Shown here one piece after another: positions 9,916 to 21,699 of a stretch of 64,000 nucleotides of DNA. Every line of letters begins with the position of its first letter. Within the stretch, counting starts at the first letter, position 1. A program made the position numbers and the translations under genes. Location: contig OY783193.1 in NCBI GenBank assembly GCA_963678675.1, positions 3,913,501-3,977,500 of the forward strand, given 5' to 3'. The DNA is from Xiphydria camelus. Taxonomy: Eukaryota > Arthropoda > Insecta > Hymenoptera > Xiphydriidae. The notes beneath the pieces were generated by a model. That model was given only the letters and a program-made list of their open reading frames with translations, was not told where the DNA came from and did not search any database.

Positions 9916-11282
9916 GTAAACATCCCCGAGATTTTCTCTCGCTACGAATTCCGCATACACTCTCATCGCCCTGCGCGTAGTAAATCCGAGGAGAAGCTGC
10001 GTCTCGTCCCCACGGGCGGAGGAGGTTCAAGGCCACGGGCTCGTCGAGCGAATTCCCTCTTCTGTACCCGTATAAGGGCGAGGGATCCTCTCGGGGTGGC
10101 GCGGAGTAGCTGTACAATCTCGCGTGTAATATGTACCTACTCGTGTATATCCGTATCGCGCGCGCGCTCTCGCTTTTCCTCGTACTACGACGACAGGCGC
10201 CCAGAAAGACGAGGGCTTTCGTTGCTTATTCTTCTCGCTCGTGTACTCGCACACGCGACCGAGCGACGGTACGAACGCGAGGGCGCGTCCGTGTATGCGT
10301 GTCCCGCGCCGTTTCTCCCCGCGAACATTTGGTTCGACGGGGTGTCGACTATTTTTGGAACAGTTTCGCGAGGGATGAGAAGCTCGGTGTGGGTTAACCT
10401 CGGGTTCGGGAGGGGGTCGGACGCGGGTAGATCGATAGAACGGCCTTCGGGGTCTCTCGATGCGAAACGCGTTCGAACTCTCCGCCCGTTCCCTCTCCCC
10501 TCCGTGTCGTCTTTCGTTCCCTCCCCCTCCGTTGCCCGACCCCTCGCAACACGAACCGTGGAAGCAAACGCAGGCATCGAATCGAGTGCGATCGACCGCT
10601 TCCGGAAATATCCGTCGTTCCGAACCGCGAGGTAGATAGATATATGCACGCTCGTATAATCGGACGCGGAGGGCGAAACGTATTTCAGCGGGGAGTGTCT
10701 CTTTTTGCGATTCTACGCAACGTCGGGTGGGAGAGACTGCAGGAAGAGCGCGGTGAAATTTTCAGATTTTTGGGTGGCGTCGATTTTCTCATTTTTAAAT
10801 ACCACGAGTTTCGGTCGGCTCCGACGGCTCCTTTGCAAACTCGGAGGCTTTGCGCTCGTTCCACTGTCCGCGTGGAACAATTTTCTTCCGCGTAATCGCC
10901 CATAACATCGATCCCGGGCTCGTTCGGCTCGCGCGCTAACGAGCGACGACAACCCTTGCGTGAGCCTTTCGTCGCGGCAGGGCACGATAATTAGAAGCGA
11001 GTGGATCGAGAGTTATCGACAACTTCGAGGGGTAGTAGGGTCCGTCCGTGTCGCGTTTCTCGGATCGCGAGCGAGAGGGTCCGGTCACCTCTGCGAGGAT
11101 CCAATACAAGTAGGCTGTGTGCGTGTATACGAGTGAGCAGCCGCCGCCGCAGAGCCAATTCGCGCGTGACAGAAACGAAACGTGGCGCGGAATATCGTCA
11201 CGAGCGAGAAACACAGAACATTACATGCCAAACTTATAAAGCGCTTCCCTGATTGGGCAGTGTTCGCGAGTATATATCGACG
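9916..11282. other. CpG-rich block with a long unattributed frame
   Basis: A plus-strand frame of 256 codons (9865-10635) is opposed by a 154-codon frame on the other strand. Both are arginine- and serine-rich and neither shows a known motif. In DNA this CpG-rich such frames arise by chance, so no gene is called. Confidence 0.3.
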
Positions 11283-11348
11283 CTCGCAAATAAGAACATC
11301 GTATCTCAATAACTGTCATTATTGAGATACGATGTTCTTATTTGCGAG
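11283..11348. repeat. Perfect 30-bp palindrome with 6-nt loop
   Basis: The arms at 11283-11312 and 11319-11348 are exact inverses (they begin CTCGCAAATAAGAACATCG) around the loop CTGTCA. Weaker pairing continues outward through TATCGAC, with a small bulge. A transcript would form a long hairpin of pre-miRNA or hairpin-RNA shape. It could equally be a recent inverted duplication. No transcription evidence is available. Confidence 0.85.
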
Positions 11349-11660
11349 AGAGTCGATATGTACATAATACGGATCGAGCCGTAATAAGCGCGTACTTCGT
11401 CGTCGCTCGATCGTCGGTACGAGGGGAAAATCGGGCGATCATGAAGAGAAGCGAGAGTAGGGGATGCTATAGTCTCGAATAATGAATCGCGAGTAAGCTC
11501 CACCCTTCTCAACCCTCCCTTCGGGACTGTAGTGTTCCCATAGCAGCATTGACCGCTTCTATTTATATAACACCCTCGCTTACACCCCCTTTCCACCTTT
11601 CGGCCCGCCACTGTGTTTATACCGCTCGCCGAGTCGCGCATCTATATACCTACAATATCG
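11349..11660. other. Spacer, no gene seen
   Basis: Mixed-composition sequence with a minus-strand frame of 111 codons and no recognised domain. Confidence 0.3.
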
Positions 11661-11662
11661 CG

Positions 11663-11788
11663 TATGCTGAGACCTTTTGAAGAAACTAAGTTTCACAGAC
11701 AACAAAATGTTGCGGCGGCAATATTTTCGACTGCGCTACTGATGTAGCCAAACGAGGCATCGCGTCCTGTAAATATTGTTCTCAGCAT
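11663..11788. mobile_element. Small MITE with TATGCTGAGA ends
   Basis: The left end TATGCTGAGACC and right end TTCTCAGCATA are inverted and bracket about 110 bp of non-coding sequence. TA is present at both outer borders. The inverted repeat is short, so confidence is moderate. Confidence 0.5.
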
Positions 11789-11841
11789 AAGACCGACTCT
11801 CGCCGCGCGACTTTGTATACAGAGATCGAATCGAAGAGCGC

Positions 11842-12175
11842 TGTGTTTATGTCTGCGCCATTATGCTCGGTTGCCGTTGTACATACTGTCGCATTTCTCG
11901 TCTTGGCGTACGCTGTACACATTTTTTTCTAGAATTTTCCCGAAAATGGTCGGCTTTGCTACTAAACGAGGGCGAATACTTCGTATTTTTCCCGAAAAAG
12001 TAGGGAATTCTACCGAAATATCAGGAAAAAGTATTTTTTCCCACTTGGTTCGGAAAAATTTCGTGCAAAAAATTCGGGAAAATTCCCGAAATTATTTACA
12101 GTGTGTGTTTACGTCTGCCATTACACTCGGTTGCCGTTGTATACCGTCGCGTTTCTCGTCATGGCATACGCGGTA
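11842..12175 (+). repeat. Direct duplication (~75 bp) flanking a short TIR element
   Basis: The segment at 11842-11918 (starting TGTGTTTATGTCTGCGCCAT) recurs at 12104-12175. Both copies contain CTCGGTTGCCGTTGTA and a CGTTTCTCGTC-like tail. Between them lies an element with TTTTCCCGAAAATGGTCGG on the left and GGGAAAATTCCCGAAAT...TTACAGTG on the right, related to the 15.77-kb family. This is too long for a target-site duplication; a tandem duplication that included the element is likelier. Confidence 0.65.
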
Positions 12176-12179
12176 CCTA

Positions 12180-14535
12180 TGTAATGCTAGCGCTCGGAAA
12201 TATCGATGTAGGTACATATCTCCACGCGTTGAGCCCACGGACAACCCTGATGTCTCCCCGGATAATTAGCGAGGAAGGATAATTGGATAGATGCGTATAC
12301 ATCCAATGTCGAAGTATATCGAGGAAACTCGAAACGGAAACTTGGTAATTCCACGATACGCTTTCTAAATTGTCGTTACATAATTTCCATATATCGCATC
12401 TGCCGCGATTAGTTTTCATCGATAGGTATACCCGCCGGCACTCAGATAAATGGTAGGATAAAGGATAATCAATGTCAACTCGTAGATCGAATTTATCAGG
12501 CACTCTTGATGATTAATGGGACGCGCGATCAAAATATAGCCAAACGTCGAGTTTCTTATTTATTTCAATTGCTTTGTTACATCGAAAGGAGAAATAACGA
12601 CGGTTCGAAGTACCAGGAAGAGCGTTAAAACTTTATCTCAATTATTTTCTTTTCAATTTTATTTATTCTCTCTTTCTCTTTCTCAGGTTACACGCCCTCT
12701 CCAATTACGCGACTAACGAATTTACGTACCCGCGAGTCAACCCGCTATGTATGCGCGCGCGCGCCACTTGAAGCGCTGAAACGAGGCGACTCTGTAATGT
12801 TTTCCGGAATAATTACTCGGGGAATATAATTGGAGGGGGAGGGTGGTAAGCGACAGCGTTTCAAAGAGACTTCGCGCGGGAACTCGCCGTTCCGTGACAC
12901 AGTTACCGTCGCGGTTAGTTTGCCGTTCAGTTGGGGTACGTAGCGACGGGATAATTCTGCCGCGTCGGGCGATTAAATGTATCAGACACTCTCCCTATCG
13001 CGCTAACTCGATCGAGTAAGCACTACATAGGTACTGTACCGCTCGTGGATTTCTCCTGCGGCGTCGGACGCGCGGCGACGCTCGGTCTCGTTCTCGCTAA
13101 CAAAGTAAACTCGACCGTCCGAAAAGAAGCTTCCCCCCTCGAGAGACGACCTTCGCGTCGTCGTTCGGTTTCGACGTTTTTCGTCTGTATGGTCGAAGCT
13201 CTCTCGCGCGAAACTCTGTGCATGATGAATATAGACGGGATGCGCAGGGAAATGTCTCGCTGAATTCATTTGCAATCGGTCTTGATCAAATCTCGTAGAG
13301 GAAAAAACCTTGACCGTTACAACGTAAAAATGTAAAGCGTTCTCTTTCCCCGATATACTGATCTGATATGACAAAAGCCGAGCAGCGGTATCGTATAACT
13401 CGACGGGCAATGTATTTTACACTCGGAGAAAACAGTATACACCACTCCCCCTGTATTTGCTCTGCGACAACTTTACCGGTAGCGTGATTATAGTACCCGG
13501 CAATATATAATTACGGTGTATGTGCCCACTTCTTGCACACTACCGTAGATCGCTGTCGGTAGTATAATACATATAACGACATCGTTCGTAAGGTTATTTT
13601 ATTTCCGTCCCTACATTTGAGCCCGAGTGTTATGACCAGTGGCACGGATGATTACACTAATCGGCGAGAGAGAGATAATTGCACTCTCTATTCGTTCCTT
13701 CGTGGAATCCTGAATCGTCCTTGATGGCATAATTACGTTGCTGCCGAGGATGTTTTATTCTCGTCCCCAAATATACGTACCTACATCTTCTTTCGCGCCA
13801 CGCCGAAAAGGTGCGTTCGTGTCGCCCCGTCATTTTTCACTCGTCCCACCCTTTCGCCGCGTTCGATCACCCTTTCGGCGTAGCGCGGCGTACGAATCGC
13901 GACGGGGTGGGGTCGTCGACTCTAAAGGTCAAGGTATCGGATAATGACCGAGCTTGTAGGCACGGGTCGGACTCGACCTTTCCAGCTGTGATTTTCGGCA
14001 GCGAGCCTGTCCAACGCCGGGTATTTACGCGAGGAAAGATCGTTATCGAGTCACGCGCGCGCGCAACGATAACGCGTGCCTCCAGCTTCGCGCGGAAGGT
14101 CGCCGAGGAGGAGGGCTCCTTTCGACCGGGCCGCGATCGATATATCGGTCGGAGGGAGCGAGGTTGGGGGTGACTTGGAAAGTGTGTGCGGCGCTCGCGT
14201 GTATCAAATTTCGTACTTCACTGCGTTCGTCGGATTCGTCTTATTTTATCGACGGGTGTCGTAATTATTCGGACACGAGGAATACGTATCTCGTCGTAAA
14301 AGGGAACTTAAATTTCACCGCTGAGAGAGATACTCGGCATGCACACGTGGTTTTTTCATCAGTCGACGAACCCATCAATCGGTTCCGCCTTCGCCTGTCC
14401 GTTCGATGAGCCTCCATTTGACGTGAATCCGCGCAACAAAAATTAAGGTCGCAAACGCTTCGTAGATCAGCGAGCGGTTTATCGATTTCCTTGCTCAGAG
14501 CCTGTGAAGCCTCGAAACGAGACACGTGCATAGGA
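12180..14535. other. Gene-free stretch
   Basis: CpG-rich and AT-rich segments alternate. A possible MITE at about 13420-13629 has TA-CACTCGG on the left and CCGAGTGT on the right, but its arms are only 7-8 bp. No coding gene is supported. Confidence 0.3.
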
Positions 14536-14537
14536 TA

Positions 14538-14677
14538 AAGGTGGGATAGACGCCTCGGTCTCCATTTAACTTTGAACGCGATTATCTCGAAACGCAGTGG
14601 AGATATGGAAAAAATGTTAAGTAGCTCTTTTATAGTACAAATATAGGGGAAGATTTTTTATTTAAACTTTTCTTCGA

Positions 14678-14717
<40 letters not shown>

Positions 14718-14775
14718 CGATTTCGAGATAATCGATCTTCAACTCGCTATTCAATCGAGGCGTCTATCCCACTTT
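14538..14775. mobile_element. TA-flanked MITE with GTGGGATAGACGCCTCG ends
   Basis: The left arm AAGGTGGGATAGACGCCTCG and the inverse right arm CGAGGCGTCTATCCCACTTT are flanked by TA (14536-14537, 14776-14777). A second inverted block, GATTATCTCGAAA, lies further in. A (CT)n tract at 14681-14712 has expanded in the right half. It is non-coding. Confidence 0.75.
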
Positions 14776-14777
14776 TA

Positions 14778-15765
14778 ACCTACGCTGCGAGCCGAGGAGG
14801 ACCTTCGCGAGATTCGCTCGGACGCGACGTTGGGGCGACCGTATCGACCCGTGAGTGTCGCTCGAGTGCACGTGTAATCGAGTTATGACGTTCTATTGAT
14901 AGCGACTATTCGCTTGCAGAGACCGGCAGTGTCGCGCGCGTCTGCGCCGTGAAAGAGCCTTTTGTGTACGCGCGATGCGTGTACGTAGCCGCGGTAGTCG
15001 GCGCGCGTGTTGCACGTATTGTGTGTATACGAACGCGTCGCCGTTGCTCTCGCGTATTCGAACCGCGCGCGTTCGCGATATTATCGTCCTTCGACTCTTT
15101 CTCCCTCGTCTTTCTCCCGCGCAAATTGGGTCAGCTCGGCGCGATAGCGCCGGAATTCGAAGCGCCGTTTTCAAAAATAGCCGCGATCGAGGCTGCGCCG
15201 GTTCTTATCCGATCGGCGCGAATATCGTCGCGAATGCGAGATATCGTCGGCTTTATATGAAAATCGCGCGCAAGTCCAAATTTTGCGTAAAATGGGGTTT
15301 TCGTGGCGTCTGCTAGCGTTTTTCTTAACCTACAGATCGGTTTCTTCACATTTTGCTCAATATTTTGAACGTAAGGTAATGGTTCTTATACGAGTTACCG
15401 AATATAGGCAAGAGTTTTGAAGGTAATTGTTTTAAATTAAAACGTTTTTTTTACTCTCCTGTAAGTTTACACTTTTGTGACTTGTGCCGTTTTCACATAA
15501 AGCCGACGATATCGCGTGTACCATAGAGCGTTGCGTTGTCACAGGGCAGACCTGCGGTTATGGTGCCGCACTGTACCAGAACGGCACCTTGCTTTTACTT
15601 TTATAAATAGGTCGCTTCTGCTATTTTACGTCGGGACAAAATAAACAGCCGCGTGCAATAATGGGGGGGGGGGGGGGGGGCGACAACATCACCCACTTTA
15701 TGCAGGGAGGACGTTGCGTACGTCGGAGAGGTTGACATCTTTGAAATCCTCTCGCGCCGTACATC
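14778..15765. other. Gene-free stretch with poly-G run
   Basis: The sequence is CpG-rich to about 15300, then mixed. A run of 18 G lies at 15663-15680. Short opposing frames lack recognisable domains. Confidence 0.3.
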
Positions 15766-15767
15766 GT

Positions 15768-16796
15768 GACAATTATTTCCGGGAGTTTTCCCGAAAATAG
15801 TCGGGAAGCTTATAACCCGAAAAAGAATCGGGAATTTTCTTAACTACTACACAGGGAAAATTGCCAGACGCATTTGGAAATATTCCTAGCGAATCTCTCA
15901 AGGAATTCTTCCAATTACGTCATGCATATAAAAAGCATAATAAATTAGTTTTTTCGCATATTTATTGCCCTTCGTGTTTGTGTGGATTCTCTACTCTTGT
16001 CTCGTATTATCATGTTTGTAGGTTATCATTTGGACTCACATTCGATGAATAAAACTTTTTCTGGTTGGGTCGGGGTGCGATCGCGGGATTCTCTGAACGC
16101 GAAGCTCGCGTCTTTTTCGGTGAGCTACTCGTATTATAACATTGAGATGTTGGCTTTGCTACAAAACGGGGGTTTAAACTACACGTCTGGGGTAATTTTA
16201 TCAGTATGCTTCAACAAATGCTCTCTATCTTGGCATACCGTTTATAAAAAATGTTGATAATATACCGAGTGGAAAACTAAATTATAATTATATGAAAATA
16301 AATATTTTTTACCATTACAAAATTGATTATATCGCGGGATTTTGTTTGACCAAGATTAAACTGAGAATTCACAAATAGGACTCGGAGGATATAGGAGCAG
16401 AGCGATGCTAAATAATATTCTGCCCCTCTGTAACCTTTAAGTGCACAACAGTAAAAATAGTATTTTAGCGGTAGATTTTAACTTTCACCACAAGAGTAAG
16501 TTCAACTATTTCAAATCAGTGAAATAGTTTACCGTTGAATTGTGAAAATTAACTTATCGTAGCCAATTATTGCTGTAATCTGTGTTACCTTTCACGTCAT
16601 ATTTCTTCCAATCTGAATTCAGCGAATCGACGAAAAATTATAATTTTATCCCGGAGGATAAAATCCTGAAAGGTTTCGGTATTTGCAGAGTTATTGAGAC
16701 TTTCGATCGGGAATTCAACCGAAATATCAGGGACAAGTGTTTTCCCTCTTTGGTTCGGAAAAATGTCGGGAAAATTCCCGAAATTTTTTACAGTGT
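15768..16796 (+). mobile_element. ~1-kb non-autonomous TIR element, copy A
   Basis: The left end is built around GGGAAGCTTATAACCCGAAA. The right end is GGGAAAATTCCCGAAATTTTTTACAGTGT. Nearly the whole length reappears in opposite orientation at about 27835-28788, for example the block CAAAATTGATTATATCGCG and the reverse of the same block there. The first open frame includes no recognisable protein. Short derivatives that share only the right end occur at about 11925-12103 and 26514-26715. Confidence 0.75.
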
Positions 16797-16799
16797 TCG

Positions 16800-18370
16800 C
16801 TCCCTCTCGATTTCGACCCGCCACTCGAGAGGACTTACTGTACATCGCTGTTACGCGTTGAGTAATCGACGAAGTCTTAAGAATCTCTCCACCATTTTTT
16901 TTTCGAATTCAAAGAATCCTATTTATAGAATATACGGGACACACGCAGTCGTGCTCCTTTTGGCATGACGAATATCGGTAAGTGGCCCACGACGACCGGA
17001 TCCTCGCGCCAGCAGCGAATTCGTATACACATCCCCGCGAATTAGCGGACTCGCCGCATTCCTCGACCGCGTTGCACCCACATCCCGACGTTTTCACGCT
17101 TAATAGTGCCTCGTGCTATTTCGAGCAGCCTCATTTATTTTCGTAGCCGCTGTTTCCCGTTGAATTCCCGACCGACTCGCGGAGTCCGCTTCTCTTTTCG
17201 ATTTCAAACCCGAAATTCCTTCCGTTCCCGTTGTATTTATACCGCGCGGCTCGGTCCACGCGACGGGACGGGTATTCGGCCCCGAGTGAAACCTCGACGG
17301 GTCGTAAATCGGCTCGATCGTTTTTACTCGAATCGAGAGTGTAGGAGTAGTAGCTCGAGCGGCGCGGTCCCCCCACTCTCCTCGCCTCGCCGCTCCACCA
17401 CTACGTAACAGCAATACGCGCATACAACGCCCGCGTCTCCGCAGGTGAAACGTATCACCGGCGGATTGAATATCTCGGCGTCATCCGCAGTTGGTGGACA
17501 TGTCTCTCCGCGCGTACAGCCGACGAGGTACGACGAATCGCTCCGTAACGATTTTATACGCCATTGCACACCGCGCGCCGCGTCCCCCTCGCTACGCAAA
17601 TTCTCTGTACTCGCCCTGCGGCGCTATCGCGCGATGGATATTCCATTACTTGTGCATCTCGCGCGGGCCATCCCGCTTTTTTCTCTCGCGTGATCGATTC
17701 GCGGCCGGTCGTGAACGCCCCTTCCTTGTCGCGCCGGCGAGGCATTCGGCGCTCACTCCCGCCTCGGCGAGAAGGTCAAGGGTGCGAGGGTTTCGGTGCG
17801 TCGAATATTTTTCCTTCGCGCGCCGCCACGCGCGCGGTGGGGCGCCGTGGATACGATGGGGGTGGGCGGGGTGGCGCACGGGCGCCGCTTCCCCGCGGGG
17901 TGGGGGTGATCGATACGATATTTATCGACTTGTTGCTCCGCCGCCGTACCGACGAAGGTCGCGTCCTCGTATATATGTATCTCTGGCCGGGCGCGCGCAG
18001 GGGTGCCGGCGAAAACGTCTCGCGCGGGTTGTCGTTCGAAAAATCGGCGGCGCTTCCCGTTCGCCGTAAAATCGCGGCGCGCGCGCGGCTCGGTGGTTAT
18101 AATTATACACGCGCGGAATATCACGGTAAAACGTGCAGAGCCATCGATTCTACCCGCTCGTCGGAAGTGTTCAAAATTGATGGGTTGACCTAGTACGCGC
18201 GATATCGACTCGAGCGAAAATAGCTCGCGAGATTTCGAAGCGCGCGAGCTGTGTAAATCGGGCGTCTTTTAGCGGGAAGCGATGAATAAATTATATCTCG
18301 TCGGCGTGTACGACGATCTCACCGTTGGATGGGGAGCGCGTTCCGTATATACGAGCACGGGTCTCACGCT
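16800..18370. other. Very CpG-rich block, no gene supported
   Basis: Overlapping frames up to 209 codons on the plus strand (17491-18193) and 123 on the minus strand are arginine-rich with no family signature. Mutual overlap in several frames argues for composition rather than genes. Confidence 0.3.
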
Positions 18371-18374
18371 TGGT

Positions 18375-18895
18375 CATTTTTTGTTCAATCGAGTCATTAG
18401 AGTCATTTTTATTTTTTCAACGTCATTTGAGAGAAGTAATTATTTGTTGGGTTTCGTCCCTTGATCCGTTAAATCATTTCACGATATCTTTTCGCCGCTG
18501 AAACGCTGCGACGATTCGTATGAGCTCTTAGTGTTGCGATGGTAGCAGGACCATAATCACATGCTATAATATAAATGCCCCAGATTCTGTAACTCGTTAC
18601 GATGCGTACCTAACAAGCAGTCGATATCCGTTGCGCGTGTTTCTTATATTATGAGAAAAGATTTGTTAAGGTTATTTATTTGTTGAAGAAGTGATTTGAT
18701 TTGCCGTCTTTCATACCTCAATTTCGATGTGTTCTTGTGAAAATAAATTATCTCGATTACACATCTCAATTATTTCCTCAAAACTCTACCGAATTTATCG
18801 CAAAGACCATTAGATCGATTTTCCTCATTCGCTCGTAACGCTCTGACGAGGAAAGATTGGTTATTGTTTGGTTATTTTTTGAAAATGTAACGTGA
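18375..18895 (+). repeat. Dispersed repeat S, copy 1
   Basis: The blocks CGCTGAAACGCTGC, GTTGCGCGTG, CATACCTCA-ATTTCGATG, ACTCTACCGAATTTAT and GAGGAAAGATTGGT occur in the same order and orientation at 51166-52200. A third, partial copy lies at 61690-62010. It is non-coding; no terminal repeats are identified. Confidence 0.6.
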
Positions 18896-19014
18896 AAACG
18901 TTCGCTCATAGACGAGAGAAATAATATGTAGATATATATTTTGCGTCCGCGATTTTGTACGGTTTCTCGCGTCTCGCAAGTCGACGTATTCGCCGCACGG
19001 CGGCGGTACCTATG

Positions 19015-19372
19015 CACGAAAAAATTGCATTGCATTGTCAACCAAATTACTTGGATGATCATATTATTGAAATCTAATTGGTAAAATTCGTTGCGACATC
19101 CAATTACTAGTTACGGGTGCTAAATTCCATAGTTCTGGTAATTAAATGTTTTGTTACCAGAATAAAAAATATCATTCTCATTACTGCAATATTTAGTCTC
19201 CCCCTTTTGCGATATATTTAGTTCCCTCAATTAAAAATTCCTACACTCTCTCGTTAACCAAATTTATGAACTTCTCCAGCAAAATTTAAGGTTGTCACCG
19301 TATTAACAAATTTGTTGTTTCGAGTCAACCAATTATTCGTCATCCACGCTAATCTTTTTTTCTCGGTGTACC
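19015..19372. mobile_element. Possible decayed TA-type MITE
   Basis: The right end TTTTTTTCTCGGTG followed by TA (about 19358-19374) matches the CACNGAGAAAAA terminal type. The putative left end CACGAAAAAATTG near 19015 is poor. The interior is AT-rich and non-coding. Confidence 0.3.
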
Positions 19373-19375
19373 CAG

Positions 19376-20897
19376 CCGCGCAATCCAAAAACGCACCTTC
19401 GCGATCCGCTCCAAAAGGACCGGCCGGAATGTGTCGCCTCGATCCTCGCGAAAAGTCTACGCGTACGTCTCGACGCTTCCTGTGGTAAACGGAAAGCAAT
19501 ATTCTCGAATTTCCCTCGAAACTCCGGCGTATCCGCGAGGCGGCGTAAACACCGTTGTCAGAGCCGTCGAGCGTGGATCGCTCGAATTATGGACGAAACT
19601 CGTGTACGCGTGTATCGGTGGCTCGTAAAACTGCAGCGCAAAGCCGGCGTTTCACGAGCGAGAACACTTTTACGTCGGCCGGGCGAACGCTTTCGGTCCT
19701 CTCCGCGCGCGATTTCGTAAACGAAATTTATCGCGAGGACGCGCCACCGGCGTATCCGCCGTGACAACGTGTATACGGCGAAGAGAGAGAGAGGGAGGGA
19801 GGGAGACAGACGCACACGAGTTACATCACACAAAGGCCCCCGTGCACGAGGCGAAGCGAGGGGAAGTCTCTCGATGAGCGGGCGAAGGAAAACCGGGTGG
19901 GCGAGGGGTTAGCGGGCGAGAGAGGAGGGATCATCCATATAGCTGAATTCTATTCAAGTCCCGGCTTTGGTCCCCTGCCAATTCTATTTTGTCGAGCGAA
20001 GGCGGTACGTATTGTGGCGTGCTAATTTTGTTACGTAGTGTTGTACAGCCGCGGGTGACAGGTTTCCCATCCCCCTCCGCCGTCCTCTCGTCACCGCCTG
20101 TCCGACCCTCGATACCCTCCCGCTCGATACGAATTGGCGAGTCGGTCTGCCGGATCTTTCACCGGCGCGGCGTTCGGTGATGAAAATCGTGAGAAGCGCG
20201 CTGTACGAGTACGGAGGAGCGACCGGGAGTGTTACACCCGACGAAATCGCGGAAGAGATCCTCCCGCGTTACTCGAAACGAGTAAAAGGAGGCTGTGGAC
20301 GACAAGATAAACAGTCGGTTAATGCAAACTAATTATTTGGCACAAAAAGCCGGTCAGTTCCATGGAACCACCGCGCGTTTCCTGCCAAATTTCAAAGGCG
20401 GACCGACGCGGCTTGACGGGTTGTCCGGGTGTGATTTATTTCCCAATTCCCCCTCGCCGCCCCGCCTCGTGTCACGCTCGCGCGAGGCGGGAGAACGGCA
20501 GGTATCCGTCGGGCGATCCGCTGCAGCTACGCCCGATTCGTCGTCTTCTCACGAGAGCCGTGTGACTCTCGTTTTCACGTGCGAAGAGGGACGAGAATTC
20601 TTCGCTCTTCGCGAAACAGCGCGCGCGCGCGAATGCCGTTCTCTCGAGACGAAAGAAAGCACTCGTCTCCGTCTATCTCGTCGAACGCGCGCAGCGATGG
20701 GCGTTGCGCGGGTGCGTAGATACGCGTAGCAACGCGGGGGAGCCGTGGAAAATAGTAAACATAACCTAGATTCGCGGTGGCGCCCAACCGGAAGCGAAGG
20801 CGAACCAATAACCTAGCCTAATAGCGCCGCCACGAGCTGACGGGTTCACGCAAAGGTCACCCTAGAGAGCCGGCGACGGCCGGGGGCGGCAGCGCTT
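19376..20897. other. CpG-rich block, no gene supported
   Basis: Frames up to 144 codons (20295-20729) are present with no recognisable domain. No repeat is identified. Confidence 0.3.
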
Positions 20898-20907
20898 CTA
20901 TTTATAG
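20898..20907 (-). promoter_or_regulatory. TATA-box-like CTATAAATAG (minus strand)
   Basis: A full-consensus TATA motif read leftward in a GC-rich context. It lies 145 bp from an identical motif facing the other way. No linked coding exon is recognised, so promoter function is inference only. Confidence 0.3.
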
Positions 20908-21051
20908 GTGCCTCCCCCTCCACCACTCCGCCTACCCCGCCACGTCGTATTTCCCCTTCGCCGTCCGCTCCTCTCTCTCTCTCTTTCTCTCCCTGCTCTC
21001 CCCTCTCCGTCGCCCCACCGCGCACCGCCACTCCCACGAAAACCTGTGCGG

Positions 21052-21061
21052 CTATAAATAG
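21052..21061 (+). promoter_or_regulatory. TATA-box-like CTATAAATAG (plus strand)
   Basis: The same ten-base TATA consensus as at 20898-20907 but on the plus strand, followed by a CT-rich stretch where a start site would fall. No downstream coding exon is visible, so the role is speculative. Confidence 0.3.
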
Positions 21062-21690
21062 ACGACTCTTGTCCCTCCCCCCTCTCTCGTCCTCTTTCTC
21101 TCACTCCTCCACCGACTGCACGCTCGGGCGGGCAGCCGGAGTCGCGGGGTGGCAGAGGGGACGAACGATCGGTCGCGTATACATGCAGTGCCGAACATGA
21201 GTATCGGCACAGTGTGATGACTCGAAGGGAAACGCTGTCAAGCACGAAATAAATGACGTTCTTGAACAAGTCACTGCATGTAATATCGTCGGGTTACTGC
21301 GAGAACCAGATAAGTAACCTTTTGGCAGTTCAGCACATAACTGGTTTTCGCTGCCGAAAAGTATGTATAGAAAAGCGGACTTGGCTATTTTGATGCCTTG
21401 CGTCTTTGATCTTTAGACTTATAGAACACTTACCTGGTTTTCACGGAACATTTCTTGATAGCTTTTATAATCACAGAGCTGCACTTAACCAAAAAATGCT
21501 AATATAATGAAGTTATCTTGTTTTTGCAGTAATGCAACGATATACGATTATTCTATTATAAATAGATAGAGTATAAAACCGAGAGGATAGATAGAGAAAA
21601 AAACAAATTCTATAAATATGTACATTTCGATATTCATTCGGGAGCGAAAAAAAGTATTGGTACATTTACGATTGAACGATAAATTAATAC
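21062..21690. other. AT-rich spacer
   Basis: No gene. It may include the 3' flank of the Tc1-like element at 21.7-22.6 kb, whose terminal inverted repeats I could not locate. Confidence 0.3.
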
Positions 21691-21699
21691 TTTTTATCG

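Noticed and set aside
9865..10635. 256-codon open frame
   Set aside because: No motif, signal peptide or splice context is seen, and a long opposing frame covers the same bases. It also begins inside a repeat.
13420..13629. TA-flanked MITE with CACTCGG ends
   Set aside because: The inverted match is only 7-8 bp and the right border is off by one base. It is too weak to annotate separately.
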